NCBI GenBank assembly: GCA_035528375.1
Contig: DATKYS010000140.1
Coordinates: forward strand, 1-51,917
Source: a bacterium
GTDB lineage: Bacteria > RBG-13-66-14
DNA: 51,917 nucleotides
Direction: 5' to 3'
Part shown: positions 7,927 to 17,520 of the stretch, one piece after another
How the letters are laid out: each line of letters starts with the position of its first letter
How positions within the stretch are numbered: position 1 is the first letter of the stretch
Translations under genes and position numbers: made by a program
Notes under the pieces: model-generated
What the model was told of the DNA's origin: nothing
Databases searched by the model: none
The model's input: the letters and a program-made list of their open reading frames with translations, nothing else

Positions 7927-9429
7927 CGACATGTTGAACCCGCCGAAGGGCTGCACGTCCACCAGGGCACCGGTGCATTTGCGGTTCAGGTAGAGGTTCC
8001 CCGTGTGGAGCTCGCGCCGGCCGCGCTCGAGGTTCTCGCGTTTTTTCGAGTACAGCGCCCCGGTGAGGCCGAAGGGGGTCGAGTTGGCGATGCGCACGAT
8101 GTCGTCGAAATCCTTGGCCTTCACCACCGCGGTGACGGGGCCGAAAATTTCCTCCTGGGCGACGCGGGCGTTCCAGGGCACATCCACGAAGACCGTGGGC
8201 TCGATGTAGTACCCCTGGCGGCCGATGACCTGTGCCGGCCTGCCCCCGCACAACAGCCGGGACTCCTTCCTGCCGATTTCGATGTAGGAGAGGATTTTGT
8301 CGTAGGAGTCCCGGGTGATTACTGGGCCGTGGTTGTTCACCGCCGGGCCGTCAATCCACTCCGTGGGGTCGTGGGTGACGATCTTGGGGACACGCCTGCC
8401 GAGCTTTTCCACCACCTCGTCGTAGATTTTCTCGTGGACCATGGCGCGGCTGCCGGCGGAGCACTTCTGGCCCTGGTAGCCGAAGGCCGCCACGGCGACG
8501 CCCTCGACGAAGGCGTCCACGTCGGCCGTCTCGTCGGCGGCCATGAAGTCCTTGCCGCCCATCTCCAGCACCGTCCGCTTGAGCCACCTCTGCCCGGGGT
8601 GGACCTTGGCGGCGCGCTCGAAGATGCGCGTACCCACCTCCATGGAGCCGGTGAAGTTGATGAAGCGGGTCCGGGGGTGGTCCACGATGAGGTCGCCGAT
8701 TTCGCCGCCGGAGCCGGGGATGAAGTTCAGCACGCCCGGCGGAAGGTTGAGCTCCTCGAAGATTTCCACCAGTTGCCAGGCGATGGCCGGGGCCGGGGTG
8801 GCGGGCTTCAGGCAGACGGTGTTCCCCGCGACGATGGGCGCCGTGGTGATGCCGGCCATGATGGCGAAGGGGAAGTTCCAGGGCGGGATGGCGACCCCCG
8901 CGCCCAGGGGGATGTAGAAGTAGTCGTTCTCCTCGCCGGGCCAGGGGGTCAGCTCCTGGGGTCGGGCGTAGCGAATCGCCTCCCGGGCGTAGAATTCGAG
9001 AAAATCAATTCCCTCGCAGGTGTCGGCGTAGGCCTCGATCCAGTTCTTCCCCTCCTCGTACACCATCCAGGCGGAGAGCTCGTATAGGCGCTCGCGGCAG
9101 ATTTGGGCGGCGTTCAACAGGTAACGCGCCCGGTGCTCGGCCGGGACTCTTCGCCAGCTCTCGAAGGCCTCGTTTGCCGACTCGATGGCCCTGGCGGCCA
9201 GCTCGGCGGTGCACTTGTGGAAGGTGCCGACCACCTGGTCCGTGTTGCCGGGGTTGATAGAATCGAAGGTCCTGTGCGTCTCCACGTGCTCGCCGTTTAT
9301 GACAAGCGGGTAGGTACGGCCGAGCTTCGATTCGACCAGCTTCAGGGCCTCCTCCATTTTTTTCCGGGGGCCCGGTTCCGAGAAGTTCACGTAGGGTTCG
9401 TTCTTGAAGGGGGGCAGCATCGTGGCCAT
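7849..9429 (-). CDS. rocA/pruA: 1-pyrroline-5-carboxylate (L-glutamate gamma-semialdehyde) dehydrogenase
   Basis: 526 residues, close to the full length of the RocA type. It oxidises L-glutamate gamma-semialdehyde (in equilibrium with 1-pyrroline-5-carboxylate) to glutamate with NAD, the last step of proline and arginine breakdown in the cytosol. The aldehyde dehydrogenase motifs are in place: IPPWNFPFAIM near 181-191, EMGGK with the general-base glutamate near 289, and GQKCSAGSR with the catalytic cysteine near 323. ATG at 9429 lies directly after GGAGG, so ATG at 9420 may be the true start. The last 78 bases are a repeat of 6875-6952, so its present 3' end may be a replacement brought by an insertion. 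No proline dehydrogenase gene is adjacent. Confidence 0.93.
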   Translation of the reverse strand: MATMLPPFKNEPYVNFSEPGPRKKMEEALKLVESKLGRTYPLVINGEHVETHRTFDSINPGNTDQVVGTFHKCTAELAARAIESANEAFESWRRVPAEHRARYLLNAAQICRERLYELSAWMVYEEGKNWIEAYADTCEGIDFLEFYAREAIRYARPQELTPWPGEENDYFYIPLGAGVAIPPWNFPFAIMAGITTAPIVAGNTVCLKPATPAPAIAWQLVEIFEELNLPPGVLNFIPGSGGEIGDLIVDHPRTRFINFTGSMEVGTRIFERAAKVHPGQRWLKRTVLEMGGKDFMAADETADVDAFVEGVAVAAFGYQGQKCSAGSRAMVHEKIYDEVVEKLGRRVPKIVTHDPTEWIDGPAVNNHGPVITRDSYDKILSYIEIGRKESRLLCGGRPAQVIGRQGYYIEPTVFVDVPWNARVAQEEIFGPVTAVVKAKDFDDIVRIANSTPFGLTGALYSKKRENLERGRRELHTGNLYLNRKCTGALVDVQPFGGFNMSGTDSKAGGRDYLLLFLQGKSVSEKL

Positions 9430-9611
9430 CCTCCGGTTTGAGGTTTGCGATGGTCGTTGAAAAGTCCCACCGATTATACGACGCCGCCCGAGGGAAATAA
9501 AGCGGGCGGCCGCGGCGCCTCCGGGAACCCCGTCGGAACCCCCGTCTCCTCCCGATCGTAGGGGGAGGACAGCCCTCTTTCCGGCGGGGGATGAATGCCG
9601 GGCCGGAAACC

Positions 9612-9640
9612 TTGACGGAGGGCGTATTTTCGAATATATT
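9612..9640 (+). promoter_or_regulatory. Sigma70-type promoter for the TPR gene
   Basis: TTGACG at 9612-9617 and TATATT at 9635-9640, separated by 17 bases, in an AT-rich pocket about 60 bases ahead of the TPR gene at 9698. The rest of the 9430-9697 gap is GC-rich and shows no gene. Confidence 0.7.
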
Positions 9641-9697
9641 ACTAAAGTCTTATCTCGTAACTATTTGATTTCGTTGAATGTGACTTAGGACGGCGGG

Positions 9698-11689
9698 ATG
9701 TTGACTCCGGAAGAGGCCGTGCGCTCCCTGCGCTTGAAGGTCGAGTGGTCGGGTTTCCCGCCCCTCTTCCCCCCGCGCTTCGTCCGGGAAGAGCGGAAAA
9801 AGGCGCTGCTCAAGTGCTACCGGTTCCTCTCGGAGGGGAAGACGACCGAGGCGCAGGACCTCCTGACGGCTCTGAGCGCGGAGGTCGAGGACGAGACCAA
9901 CGTCGCGGCGCTCTTGAACCTGGTCGCCTACTGCCGGATGGAGTCGGGCGACCACGAAACCGCCAAGGGCACCTACATGCAGGCTATGAGCGCGGGCCAG
10001 CGGCTCGCGCACCCGGGTATCCAGATGGACGCCCTGACGGGAATCAGCGTCACGGAGGCGTCCCTGGGCGAGTACGGGCGGGCCAGGCACATCGTGCTCC
10101 ACGGCATTGGCATTTCCGGCGCCGGCGACGTCGTCCAGCTGGCCACCCTCAAGCGCTCCCTGGGCTTCGTCGAACGGTCGGCGAACCAGCACGACGACGC
10201 CCTCGGCCCCCTGGGCGAAGCCCTGCGACTCTTCCGGGAAGCGGGCGACGACGTCGGAGCGGCCTGGACCCACCTCGATCTGGGCGCCTGTCACAAGCGG
10301 GCGGGCCGGTTCGCCGAGGCGGCGGCTTCCTTCCGTTCCTCGGTGGAGCGGTTCGACGCGCTTGAGTGCAAGCCCGGCATGTCCAAGGCCATGATTCAGC
10401 TCGGGGCGGTCGAGGAGCTGCGCAGCAATGTGGAAGAGGGGCTCGAGATCCTGAACCGCGCCCTCGTCATTGCTGAGGAGGCGGATTACAAACCGGGGAT
10501 CGCGCTTTGTCTGAACAACATCGGCGTCATCCTGAACCGCCGGGGCATGTACGAGAGCGCGATCGAGCACTTCAAACGCGCCCACCGAATAGCGGGGATC
10601 ATCGGCGACGTGTCCCTGGCGAGCGGGTCCGTCAACAACCTGGGGAACGTCTACTGCGACCGGGGCGAGCTGGACCTGGCCAAGGAGTCATACAAATCCG
10701 CCATCCAGAGCCAGAGACACTGCCGCAACGAGGAGATTCTGGTCGGTTATCTGGGCAACCTCGGCCTGGTTTACCTGGAGCTGGGCGAGTTCCGGAAGAG
10801 CGCGACGTCACTGGAGGAGGCGGTATTTCTCTTCTCGAAGGGCAACAACCGCTTCGGCGAGGCGGTGATGCTCTCCAACCTGAGCGGCGTGTACATCGAG
10901 ATAGGCAAATACAGGAAGGGGATGGGGCTTTGCGAACGGGCGCTCTCCATCTTCCGGGAGCTGGACACCCCATGCGCCATCGCCGAGGCGCTGTCTAATC
11001 TGGGGTTCGCCCGCTCGTGTATCGGGGAGCACGAGGGCGCCGAAGAGGCCTTGCAGGAGGCCCTGAAGGTGCTCAAGGGGATTGAAGAGCCGATAACCCT
11101 CGCGCAGATTCTGGTCAGGAAGGCGCTGGTTGAGGCGGACGCCGGTAAGCTCGACGGGGCGCTGACCACGATGCGCAAGGCCCTGGGCGTTTACACGAAG
11201 CTGGGCCAGGCGAACAAGGTCACTTACTGCCAGTCCATTCTGGCCAGGCTGAACGGCCTTTTGGGGAAGACGGAAGAGGCGGCGCGTTTCATCGGGGAGG
11301 CGGAACCCGTGTTGGACAGGATGCCGGATTCGGTGGAGAAACTGAAGTGTCGCCTGAACCTGGGGGCCGCACTGCGGACGACCGGCGACCGCCGGAGGGC
11401 GTACGATTTACTGCGCTCCGCGTACCTGGGATTTTTCAAGATAAACGCGGCGCCGGGAGTTGCGCAGTCCCTCGGCGAGCTGGGGCTGCTCGCCCGCGAA
11501 ACCGGGAATTATCCCGGGGCGGCGGCGTACCTTTCCGCCGCGGTCAAGACGCTGGGCGCCTTCGGCGGGCATCCGCCGGAAAAAGAGCCCCTCGAGGCAG
11601 CCCTGGGTGAGGCGCGAACGGCCCTGACCCGGGAAAAACAAACGCCGGTCGCCTTCGACCCGGCGAACCCGCCCGAGCTGGGCGTCTGA
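9698..11689 (+). CDS. Tetratricopeptide-repeat protein
   Basis: 663 residues built almost wholly of TPR-type helical hairpins of 34-40 residues from about residue 30 to 620, recognisable by recurring A-x-x-x-L-x3-L and Y-x-x-A motifs (for example ALCLNNIGVILNRRGMYESA and YLGNLGLVYLELGEFRKSA). No signal peptide or membrane segment, so cytoplasmic. Repeats of this long-unit type (LGN/Rapsyn-like) serve as protein-binding scaffolds; the partner is not visible, and no kinase, nuclease or winged-helix domain is attached. It stands alone, divergent from the dehydrogenase gene, with its own promoter. Confidence 0.85.
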   Translation: MLTPEEAVRSLRLKVEWSGFPPLFPPRFVREERKKALLKCYRFLSEGKTTEAQDLLTALSAEVEDETNVAALLNLVAYCRMESGDHETAKGTYMQAMSAGQRLAHPGIQMDALTGISVTEASLGEYGRARHIVLHGIGISGAGDVVQLATLKRSLGFVERSANQHDDALGPLGEALRLFREAGDDVGAAWTHLDLGACHKRAGRFAEAAASFRSSVERFDALECKPGMSKAMIQLGAVEELRSNVEEGLEILNRALVIAEEADYKPGIALCLNNIGVILNRRGMYESAIEHFKRAHRIAGIIGDVSLASGSVNNLGNVYCDRGELDLAKESYKSAIQSQRHCRNEEILVGYLGNLGLVYLELGEFRKSATSLEEAVFLFSKGNNRFGEAVMLSNLSGVYIEIGKYRKGMGLCERALSIFRELDTPCAIAEALSNLGFARSCIGEHEGAEEALQEALKVLKGIEEPITLAQILVRKALVEADAGKLDGALTTMRKALGVYTKLGQANKVTYCQSILARLNGLLGKTEEAARFIGEAEPVLDRMPDSVEKLKCRLNLGAALRTTGDRRRAYDLLRSAYLGFFKINAAPGVAQSLGELGLLARETGNYPGAAAYLSAAVKTLGAFGGHPPEKEPLEAALGEARTALTREKQTPVAFDPANPPELGV

Positions 11690-11967
11690 CCGTCACCCCG
11701 CCGCCGGTCGTCTGAGCCATGACGCCCGTTAGATGCCAATTCCGCGCCGACGCCCCTGCTGAATGTTGGGCGGGAGTTTCAGTCCCCGCCGTTTTCAGGC
11801 CCCGACCCTCACCCTGACCCGTAGGCGCGCCTCTCCCTGGGAAGGAGAGTGGAAGCGGGCCGACCTAAACGGCGCGCCGTCGGTCGGCCCCTACGTAGGT
11901 CATTGGCCGTAGGGCGGGGATAGGTATCTGCGGCCGAAGGCAAATCCCCGCCCTACGGTGTGATGGT
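11690..11967. repeat. Intergenic region with dispersed palindromic modules
   Basis: No gene seen. 11765-11960 is a chain of dispersed modules: GGGCGGGAGTTTCAGTCCCCGCC, CCCTCACCCT followed by a CTCTCCC/GGGAGAG-like palindrome, CGGGCCGACC with its partner GGTCGGCCCCTACG, and GTAGGGCGGGGA with its partner TCCCCGCCCTACGG (11951-11958). The 83-bp tandem repeat begins directly after. Confidence 0.65.
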
Positions 11968-12158
11968 GGGGGCCCACTATACTGGCCCCCTTTGGTTGCG
12001 GGGGCCGGGAGCGGAAAGAACGCCGGATTCGACGTTGCGCTTGTTAAGGCGGGGGCCCACTATACTGGCCCCCTTTGGTTGCGGCCTGGAAACGAAAACA
12101 ACGCCGCGTACGGCGTTGTCTCTTTACTATGGCGGGGGCCCACTATACTGGCCCCCTT
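11968..12158 (-). repeat. 83-bp tandem repeats carrying the tRNA-fMet 3' end
   Basis: Three identical cores start at 11968, 12051 and 12134, exactly 83 bases apart. In the tRNA sense each has a hairpin with GGGGGCC and GGCCCCC arms, preceded by the last bases of a tRNA (CCGCAACCA, ending at 11993, 12076 and 12159). Only the third belongs to a full tRNA. The two intervals between cores are diverged copies of each other; the one at 12086-12133 holds a perfect nine-pair hairpin (ACAACGCCG and CGGCGTTGT) with a T-rich 3' side. The array may be remnants of repeated insertion or duplication at the tRNA 3' end; the hairpins also look like terminators. Confidence 0.85.
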
Positions 12159-12235
<77 letters not shown>

Positions 12236-12276
12236 AAGAGAATGTAGCACATAAAGGGGGAGGCGTCAACTGAGGG

Positions 12277-12768
12277 TTACTGGACCCGGGCTTCCTCCTG
12301 GGGCAGCGGCTCCTGGACGTTCTCCGGCAGAGGGGTGGGCGGGGCCTCGATGGTGAAGTGGGCGGTGGCCTCGGCCCGCTCGTTGGCCTTGACCTTGTCG
12401 AAGCAGGTGACGTGGACCTCGTAGGTACCGGGAAGGAAGGCTACAGGGTCTATGAGAATCTCGTTGCTGAATTCGACGGCTTCGCCCTTGCCGGTGAGCG
12501 CGGCGATGGCCCCGTCGGCGAAGGCGATGGAGTCGGGGTCGTCGGCCAGGTAGATTTCTATCTGCTCGACCACGTTGTACTCGCCGGTTTTGGCGTCCAG
12601 GGCGGGCCGCGTGACGGTGAACACCACGCCCAGAGTGTCGCCCAGGTCGAGCTGGGCGGCGGATAGTTCCAGTCCGGCGATACCGTAGCCGGTCTCGACG
12701 GTCTCCCCCTCCTCCTCGCAGGCGACGAGGGTCAGGAGGAGGACCGGAATGAGCAGCAGTTTTTTCAC
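12277..12768 (-). CDS. Predicted lipoprotein, Ig-like
   Basis: 163 residues. The GTG start at 12768 has AGGGAGG seven bases ahead. The signal peptide ends in the lipobox TLVAC, followed by an acidic linker (EEEGETVET). The rest has alternating beta-strand character (LGVVFTVTRP, VEQIEIYLAD, GTYEVHVTCFDKV), suggesting one immunoglobulin-like domain. Function unknown. It lies 27 bases downstream of pnp on the same strand and may be read from the rpsO-pnp transcript. Confidence 0.7.
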   Translation of the reverse strand: MKKLLLIPVLLLTLVACEEEGETVETGYGIAGLELSAAQLDLGDTLGVVFTVTRPALDAKTGEYNVVEQIEIYLADDPDSIAFADGAIAALTGKGEAVEFSNEILIDPVAFLPGTYEVHVTCFDKVKANERAEATAHFTIEAPPTPLPENVQEPLPQEEARVQ

Positions 12769-12794
12769 GGGAAACCTCCCTGATGCGGAGTGGG

Positions 12795-15002
12795 TCAGCG
12801 GTCCCTCCTGGGGCGACGGTCGGACCGTCCTCGCCCCGAGCCGCCCCTGTCGGAGCCCCGGTCAGAGCCCCGGTCGTCGTCGCGCCGGCGCTCCTCGAAG
12901 CCCTCGGGCTTTTCCAGAAGGAGCCTGCGGGAGAGGTTGAGCCGGCCCTGGGAGTCAATCTCGGTGACCTTGACCGTCATCTCGTCGCCGACCTTGCAGA
13001 CGTCCTCGACCTTGCCGACGCGGCCCCACTCCAGCTCGGAGATGTGGACCAGGCCGTCCTTCCCGGGGAGTATCTCGACGAAGGCGCCGAAGTTCATTAT
13101 CCGGACGACCTTGCCGGTGTAAACCTGGCCCGGCTCGGGGTCGGTGACGATGCCCCGGATGATTTTCATGGCCCGCTCGAGGGCGTCGAGATCGGCCGAG
13201 GCGACGGTCACGTGGCCGTCGTCCTCCACGTCTATGGATACGCCGGTCTGTTCGATGATGCCGCGGATTATCTTGCCGCCGGGGCCGATGAGATCGCGGA
13301 TTTTGTCCGTGGGGATGTCCAGGGTCTGGATGCGCGGGGCGTAGGGGGAGAGTTCGGCGCGGTGCACGGGCAGGACCTCGTCCATGCGGTCCAGGATGTG
13401 GACCCTGCCGCACCGGGCCTGCTCCAGGGCCCGCTTGAGCACCTCGGTGGGCAGGCCGTCGAGCTTGATGTCCATCTGCAGGGCCGTCACGCCGTTGCGG
13501 GTGCCGGCGACCTTGAAGTCCATGTCGCCCACGTGGTCCTCGTCGCCGAGGATGTCGGTGAGGATGATGTACTCGTCGCCTTCTTTTATCAGGCCCATGG
13601 CGACGCCGGCCACGGCGGCCTTGACCGGTACGCCGGCGTCCATGAGCGCGAGAGACCCGCCGCATACCGTGGCCATGGAGGACGACCCGTTGGACTCGGT
13701 GATGTCACTGACGATGCGGATGGTGTAAGGGAAATCGTCCTTGTTGGGCAGGATGGCGGTTATCGCCCTTTCGGCCAGCATGCCGTGTCCTATCTCCCGT
13801 CGCCCGGGCCCGCGCAGGAAGCGCACCTCGCCCACCGAGTACGGCGGGAAGTTGTAGTGCAACAGGAAGCGGGACCAGTACTCCTCGGTCAGGGTTTCTA
13901 TCTTCTGCTCGTCGGAGACGGTGCCCAGGGTGACGGTGACCATGGCCTGGGTCTCGCCGCGGGTGAAGAGGGTGGAGCCGTGGGTGCGGGGGAGGAAGGA
14001 GGTCTCGATGGTGATGGGGCGGACCTGGTCCGGTTTCCGTCCGTCCACGCGGAGGCCCTCGGTGACCACGCGTCCCCGGACCACCTCGCGCTCGAGCTCT
14101 CTGAGGATGCGCTTTGCCTGGGTGAGCCGGTGGGCCTTATCCTCGGACTCCTTCCAGCGCTCCTCGAGCTCGGCCAGCACGTCATTTTTAATTTCCTTGA
14201 TGGCGGCCTTGCGCGCCAGCTTGTCGGCGGCTCCGGTCATCGCCCGGAAAAGGTTATCCCCGACCATCTCTCGGACGAGGGCCGCGATTTCGGCGTCCGG
14301 CGCGATCTCCTCCGGTACCTGCTTCGGCTTCCCGACCTCGGCGACCATCTCTTTGATCAGGGCGATGATTTTTTTTATCTCGGCGTGGGCGGCCTCCAGG
14401 GCCTCGGTCAGAACCTCCTCGGGCACCTCCTTGGCCTCGCCCTCGACCATCACCAGGGCGCCGGAACTGCCGGAGACCACGATGTCCATCTGCGATTTCT
14501 CCAGCTCACTGTTGCTCGGGTTGAACACCAGCGTGCCGTCAATCCTGCCCACGCGGACCGCCCCGAGGATGTGCTCGTGGGGTATGCTGGAGAGGGCCAG
14601 GGCGGCGAAGGCGCCGTTCATCGCCACGATGTCGGTCGGGTGCTCGGGGTCGGCGGAGAAGGCGGTGCCGACTATCTGGGTCTCGCGGTTGTGGGAGTTG
14701 GGCAGCATGGGGCGGATCGAGCGGTCTATCATACGGCAGACGAGTATCTCGCTGGTGGAGGGTCGCCCCTCGCGCTTGAAGAAACCGCCGGGGATTTTGC
14801 CGCCCGCGCTCTTGCGCTCCCGGTAGTCCACCGTCAGGGGGATGAAGTCCACCTCGCGGGGTTGCGGGTCTATGCAGGCGGTGTTGAGGACGACGGAGTC
14901 GCCCAGGGAGGCCAGGACGGCGCCGTCGGCTTGTTTGGCCACGCGGCCGGTTTCCAGCACCAGGGTGTTCTGCCCGATGGTTATCTCTTTGCGTAGGCTC
15001 AT
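12795..15002 (-). CDS. pnp: Polyribonucleotide nucleotidyltransferase (PNPase)
   Basis: 735 residues, full length. PNPase degrades RNA 3' to 5' by phosphorolysis, as a trimer and often with a degradosome. Order: first RNase PH domain (about 10-145), all-helical segment (about 235-310), second RNase PH domain (about 320-460) with the [10 protein letters not shown] active-site aspartates, KH domain (about 555-610) with [11 protein letters not shown], and S1 domain (about 620-690) with [15 protein letters not shown]. The C-terminal 36 residues form an Arg/Asp/Gly-rich tail that could bind RNA or a partner. It follows rpsO by 46 bases, the arrangement conserved in many bacteria. Confidence 0.98.
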   Translation of the reverse strand: MSLRKEITIGQNTLVLETGRVAKQADGAVLASLGDSVVLNTACIDPQPREVDFIPLTVDYRERKSAGGKIPGGFFKREGRPSTSEILVCRMIDRSIRPMLPNSHNRETQIVGTAFSADPEHPTDIVAMNGAFAALALSSIPHEHILGAVRVGRIDGTLVFNPSNSELEKSQMDIVVSGSSGALVMVEGEAKEVPEEVLTEALEAAHAEIKKIIALIKEMVAEVGKPKQVPEEIAPDAEIAALVREMVGDNLFRAMTGAADKLARKAAIKEIKNDVLAELEERWKESEDKAHRLTQAKRILRELEREVVRGRVVTEGLRVDGRKPDQVRPITIETSFLPRTHGSTLFTRGETQAMVTVTLGTVSDEQKIETLTEEYWSRFLLHYNFPPYSVGEVRFLRGPGRREIGHGMLAERAITAILPNKDDFPYTIRIVSDITESNGSSSMATVCGGSLALMDAGVPVKAAVAGVAMGLIKEGDEYIILTDILGDEDHVGDMDFKVAGTRNGVTALQMDIKLDGLPTEVLKRALEQARCGRVHILDRMDEVLPVHRAELSPYAPRIQTLDIPTDKIRDLIGPGGKIIRGIIEQTGVSIDVEDDGHVTVASADLDALERAMKIIRGIVTDPEPGQVYTGKVVRIMNFGAFVEILPGKDGLVHISELEWGRVGKVEDVCKVGDEMTVKVTEIDSQGRLNLSRRLLLEKPEGFEERRRDDDRGSDRGSDRGGSGRGRSDRRPRRDR

Positions 15003-15048
15003 GGGTAAAGTCTCACTTTCGTGCCATTCTCGCGAGCTGGACCCCCAG

Positions 15049-15318
15049 TCACTTGCGGAGGCCGAGCTCGGTGATCAGCTTGCGGTAGCGCTCCTCTTCG
15101 GTGCGCTGTAGGTAGTTAAGGAGGTGCCGGCGTTTGCTGACCAGCTTCAACAGTCCCCGGCGACCGTGGTGGTCCTTGGGGTGCAGCTTGAAGTGTTCGG
15201 TCAGATCGGTGATGCGGGTGGTCAAGAGGGCTATCTGAACCTCGGAGGAGCCGGTGTCCCTTTCGTTGGCGCCGAACTTGGCGATGATTTCCGACTTCGT
15301 ATCCTTGGTGAGAGGCAT
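15049..15318 (-). CDS. rpsO: 30S ribosomal protein S15
   Basis: 89 residues, the usual length. S15 binds 16S rRNA helices early in 30S assembly. The family signature is intact ([20 protein letters not shown], then [20 protein letters not shown]). The ATG at 15318 is preceded by AGAGGAGA, which overlaps the stop of the upstream lipoprotein gene. It is followed by pnp. Confidence 0.98.
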   Translation of the reverse strand: MPLTKDTKSEIIAKFGANERDTGSSEVQIALLTTRITDLTEHFKLHPKDHHGRRGLLKLVSKRRHLLNYLQRTEEERYRKLITELGLRK

Positions 15319-15327
15319 TTTTCTCCT

Positions 15328-15813
15328 CTAGCGGTTGGCGCCGCCGTACTTGGCGGCGGCGTCGAGGTCGTCCACGAGGATGTTGAAAAGGTTGGAGGCC
15401 ATGTAGCGGCCCTCGCCTATGTAGAGGTCCATCACGTCGAGGGCGGCGGTGCGGGCCGTCTGAATCAGGGTGCGGTCGTAGATGGACAGTTTGTCAAAAC
15501 CTTTGATGTAGCGGTCGTAGGCGGACGAGTAGAAGTCGTCGAAGAGGAGGTCGGCCTCCTCGGCGTCCCCCCGGCGATGGGCCAGCATCCCCTGGAAGAA
15601 GGGAATCAGCGGCTCTTCGGGGTCGCGCTCCTGGAGCCTTCCGACGACCTCCTCCACGGTTACGAGGTCGCCCGAGTCCAGGGCGAACATCGCGTCATCG
15701 AAGTCCTCGCGGGTGAGATCGCAGGGCTTTTTTGAGGCGCAGCCTAAGCCGCAGCCCGCGAGGATCGCCGCCAGGGTAAAGATAATTTTTGCGCGTCCGA
15801 GCATCTCATCCAT
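15328..15813 (-). CDS. Predicted lipoprotein, possibly helical-repeat
   Basis: 161 residues from ATG at 15813, or 158 from ATG at 15804; a longer frame upstream lacks a credible start. Signal peptide with lipobox candidates LAGC and GLGC. The mature part is helical and acidic (DFDDAMFALDSGDLVTVEE and MLAHRRGDAEEADLLFDD), like one or two TPR-type hairpins. Function unknown. Its stop lies within the ribosome site of rpsO, so it is probably translated from the same message and may be the first gene of that operon. Confidence 0.7.
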   Translation of the reverse strand: MDEMLGRAKIIFTLAAILAGCGLGCASKKPCDLTREDFDDAMFALDSGDLVTVEEVVGRLQERDPEEPLIPFFQGMLAHRRGDAEEADLLFDDFYSSAYDRYIKGFDKLSIYDRTLIQTARTAALDVMDLYIGEGRYMASNLFNILVDDLDAAAKYGGANR

Positions 15814-15822
15814 CCGTGGATG

Positions 15823-15846
15823 AAAAAGCCGGCGCGGCGGCCGGCT
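15823..15846 (-). terminator. Hairpin ahead of the 15328-15813 lipoprotein gene
   Basis: AGCCGGC and GCCGGCT arms with a six-base loop, followed on the minus strand by five T residues (15823-15827), about ten bases upstream of the ATG at 15813. It has terminator form but sits in the leader of the next gene, so it might attenuate transcription into the rpsO-pnp operon. The role is inference. Confidence 0.45.
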
Positions 15847-15991
15847 AAAGGAGTCAACCTTCAGTGCCCCTCGTTTTCCGGGAGGAGACGGAATCTGCCC
15901 GCTCTCCTTGGGCCGGGTCCCGGTCCTCGAGGGGCTGCCGCCAAGGACCCAGCGCGGGAAGAATAACACGCCGGGCGCGATTATGCAAGAT

Positions 15992-16014
15992 AAAAGGGGA
16001 CCCGCCGGGTCCCC
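15992..16014 (-). terminator. Rho-independent terminator
   Basis: Minus-strand hairpin with GGGGACCC and GGGTCCCC arms (15996-16014, three-base loop) followed by TTTTA, placed 22 bases after the stop of the barrel gene at 16037. Confidence 0.8.
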
Positions 16015-16036
16015 CGCAATATATCCCCGCGCTGCG

Positions 16037-16492
16037 CTAGAAAAAGTACACGACGCCGGCGAGGAAGCCGAAGGAGAAATGTGTTACCTCCCCGATGCCG
16101 AGAACGGGGCGCACCTCGGTGTCCAGGTAGAAATTTGCCCCGAGGGGTATCTGCATGCCCACGTGGAATGGAAGGGCGAAGTAGGCTCCCCCCCCGTAGT
16201 AGTATGTGCTGCCGACAAAGCCTATTCCCAATCCCATCCCGACGTAGGGGTTTATCGAGGGAACGTTAAAGGAATACTTGAAGTTGCCGGTGAACTGGCC
16301 GACGAAGACGCCGGCGGTGATTATGTCGAATTCGGCGGTGATGTCTATGTTGGAGGTCAACTTGAAGTCGCCTATGAGGTTGATGCAGAAGGAGGGGTCC
16401 TGGTATCCCAGACGTAGGCCGGCGCCGACGCGGGCGCTGGCCGGTAGGGCCAAGAGGGCCAGAAGGACGATGGTCAAAACGGCCTTGCGCAT
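16037..16492 (-). CDS. Small outer-membrane beta-barrel-like protein
   Basis: 151 residues. Cleavable signal peptide (MRKAVLTIVLLALLALPASA) followed by alternating strands rich in glycine and aromatics (GLRLGYQDPSF, PYVGMGLGIGFVGSTYYYGGG) and ending in VVYFF. A terminal phenylalanine is the usual recognition signal for outer-membrane insertion through BamA. Size suits an eight-strand barrel. The ATG is preceded by AAAGAGG. Single gene with its own terminator. Confidence 0.7.
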   Translation of the reverse strand: MRKAVLTIVLLALLALPASARVGAGLRLGYQDPSFCINLIGDFKLTSNIDITAEFDIITAGVFVGQFTGNFKYSFNVPSINPYVGMGLGIGFVGSTYYYGGGAYFALPFHVGMQIPLGANFYLDTEVRPVLGIGEVTHFSFGFLAGVVYFF

Positions 16493-16733
16493 GCTTGAAC
16501 CTCTTTCCGAGATGAGGGGGTGAAATGTGGATGACCGCTCCTTTTATCTTATCAGTCGGATCCTTCGCGGGTCAAGATGGATGCTTAACATCTTGTAAAT
16601 ATGGTGGTTAACCGGGAAGACGCGGTTCGTGTTCGGGTACGTGAAGCTTGACTCGATTTCCGGCGTTGGTGTAATATCATTTTTTGCAGTGTTTGGAGCG
16701 AGCCGTCAAATGTCCACAGCCAAAGGAGGCACA

Positions 16734-17480
16734 ATGAGGATAAATAGATTCCAGTTTACCTTCGCGCGCAGGTTCGTGCCCATAGCCCTCCTGGTGATGC
16801 TCTTGGTCGCCGGGTGCACGGACCCGGTCGCCAACGATCTCTACCAGGATCAGAACCAACCCGGCTCACCGGTCAGGGCTCAGGTTTTCCCGCCCTACGA
16901 CCTCGAGCGGCACCCCGAGTACCTGGGGACCCTGCTGGTGTACCGGGAGTGGGAAGGCGGTCAAGGCGGGCAGCCCACCCCGCTCGACAAACCCTACATC
17001 ACCATGTACCAGTCCCGGGAGCTGTACGACCCCAAAAACCCCGGCTACTTCGGCTTCAAGGTCTGGCGGAAGGCCGCCGGCGGGAACTGGGTTGAGCTGA
17101 CCGACGGCAAGTACATGGTGCCCGAGACCATACGCTCCAACCCCATCCTGCCCGAGAACTGGAAAAGTTCCAACAAGTTGATCATCTACGACGAGCCCAA
17201 CGTGGTTTTTAACACGAACAACGTGGAGCTGGACTTTCCCGCCTACAACCCGGACCTGGACGGCTTCAGGGGAGACCAGAACCCCATCCTGGGCTGGGAC
17301 GTGCATAACCCATCGGGTTACTACCCCTACAAGTACTTCTTCAGCGAGAACTACTCCTACGGGTTCGTGGACACCGGTTTCGACGTCGGCACCATGGATT
17401 ACGAGGATTACAAGTGGGCCGTCTGCTTCGTGGATTACTCGGGCAACATGTCCGACCCGGTAATCGTCGAGGTGGAGTAA
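16734..17480 (+). CDS. Predicted lipoprotein, operon partner of OmpA-like protein
   Basis: 248 residues. The frame is open further upstream, but the ATG at 16734 has a perfect AAAGGAGG five bases ahead and starts a signal peptide with lipobox LLVAGC. The mature protein is rich in tyrosine, proline and tryptophan (GWDVHNPSGYYPYKYFF) and has beta-rich, surface-protein-like composition. No family recognised. The OmpA-like gene begins 40 bases downstream on the same strand, so the two are probably co-transcribed and may act together at the outer membrane. Confidence 0.75.
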   Translation: MRINRFQFTFARRFVPIALLVMLLVAGCTDPVANDLYQDQNQPGSPVRAQVFPPYDLERHPEYLGTLLVYREWEGGQGGQPTPLDKPYITMYQSRELYDPKNPGYFGFKVWRKAAGGNWVELTDGKYMVPETIRSNPILPENWKSSNKLIIYDEPNVVFNTNNVELDFPAYNPDLDGFRGDQNPILGWDVHNPSGYYPYKYFFSENYSYGFVDTGFDVGTMDYEDYKWAVCFVDYSGNMSDPVIVEVE

Positions 17481-17520
17481 ACAAGAACAACGACAGCGGC
17501 AGTTTGAAAGGAGTTCACCC

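Noticed and set aside
11968-12158. Two extra tRNA genes downstream of tRNA-fMet
   Set aside because: Only the last 9-16 bases of the tRNA are repeated; no D-arm or anticodon arm can be formed in the intervals.
12783-14996. A 737-residue plus-strand open frame opposite pnp
   Set aside because: It is antisense to a certain pnp gene; long antisense frames are usual in GC-rich coding DNA, and its translation is low in complexity.
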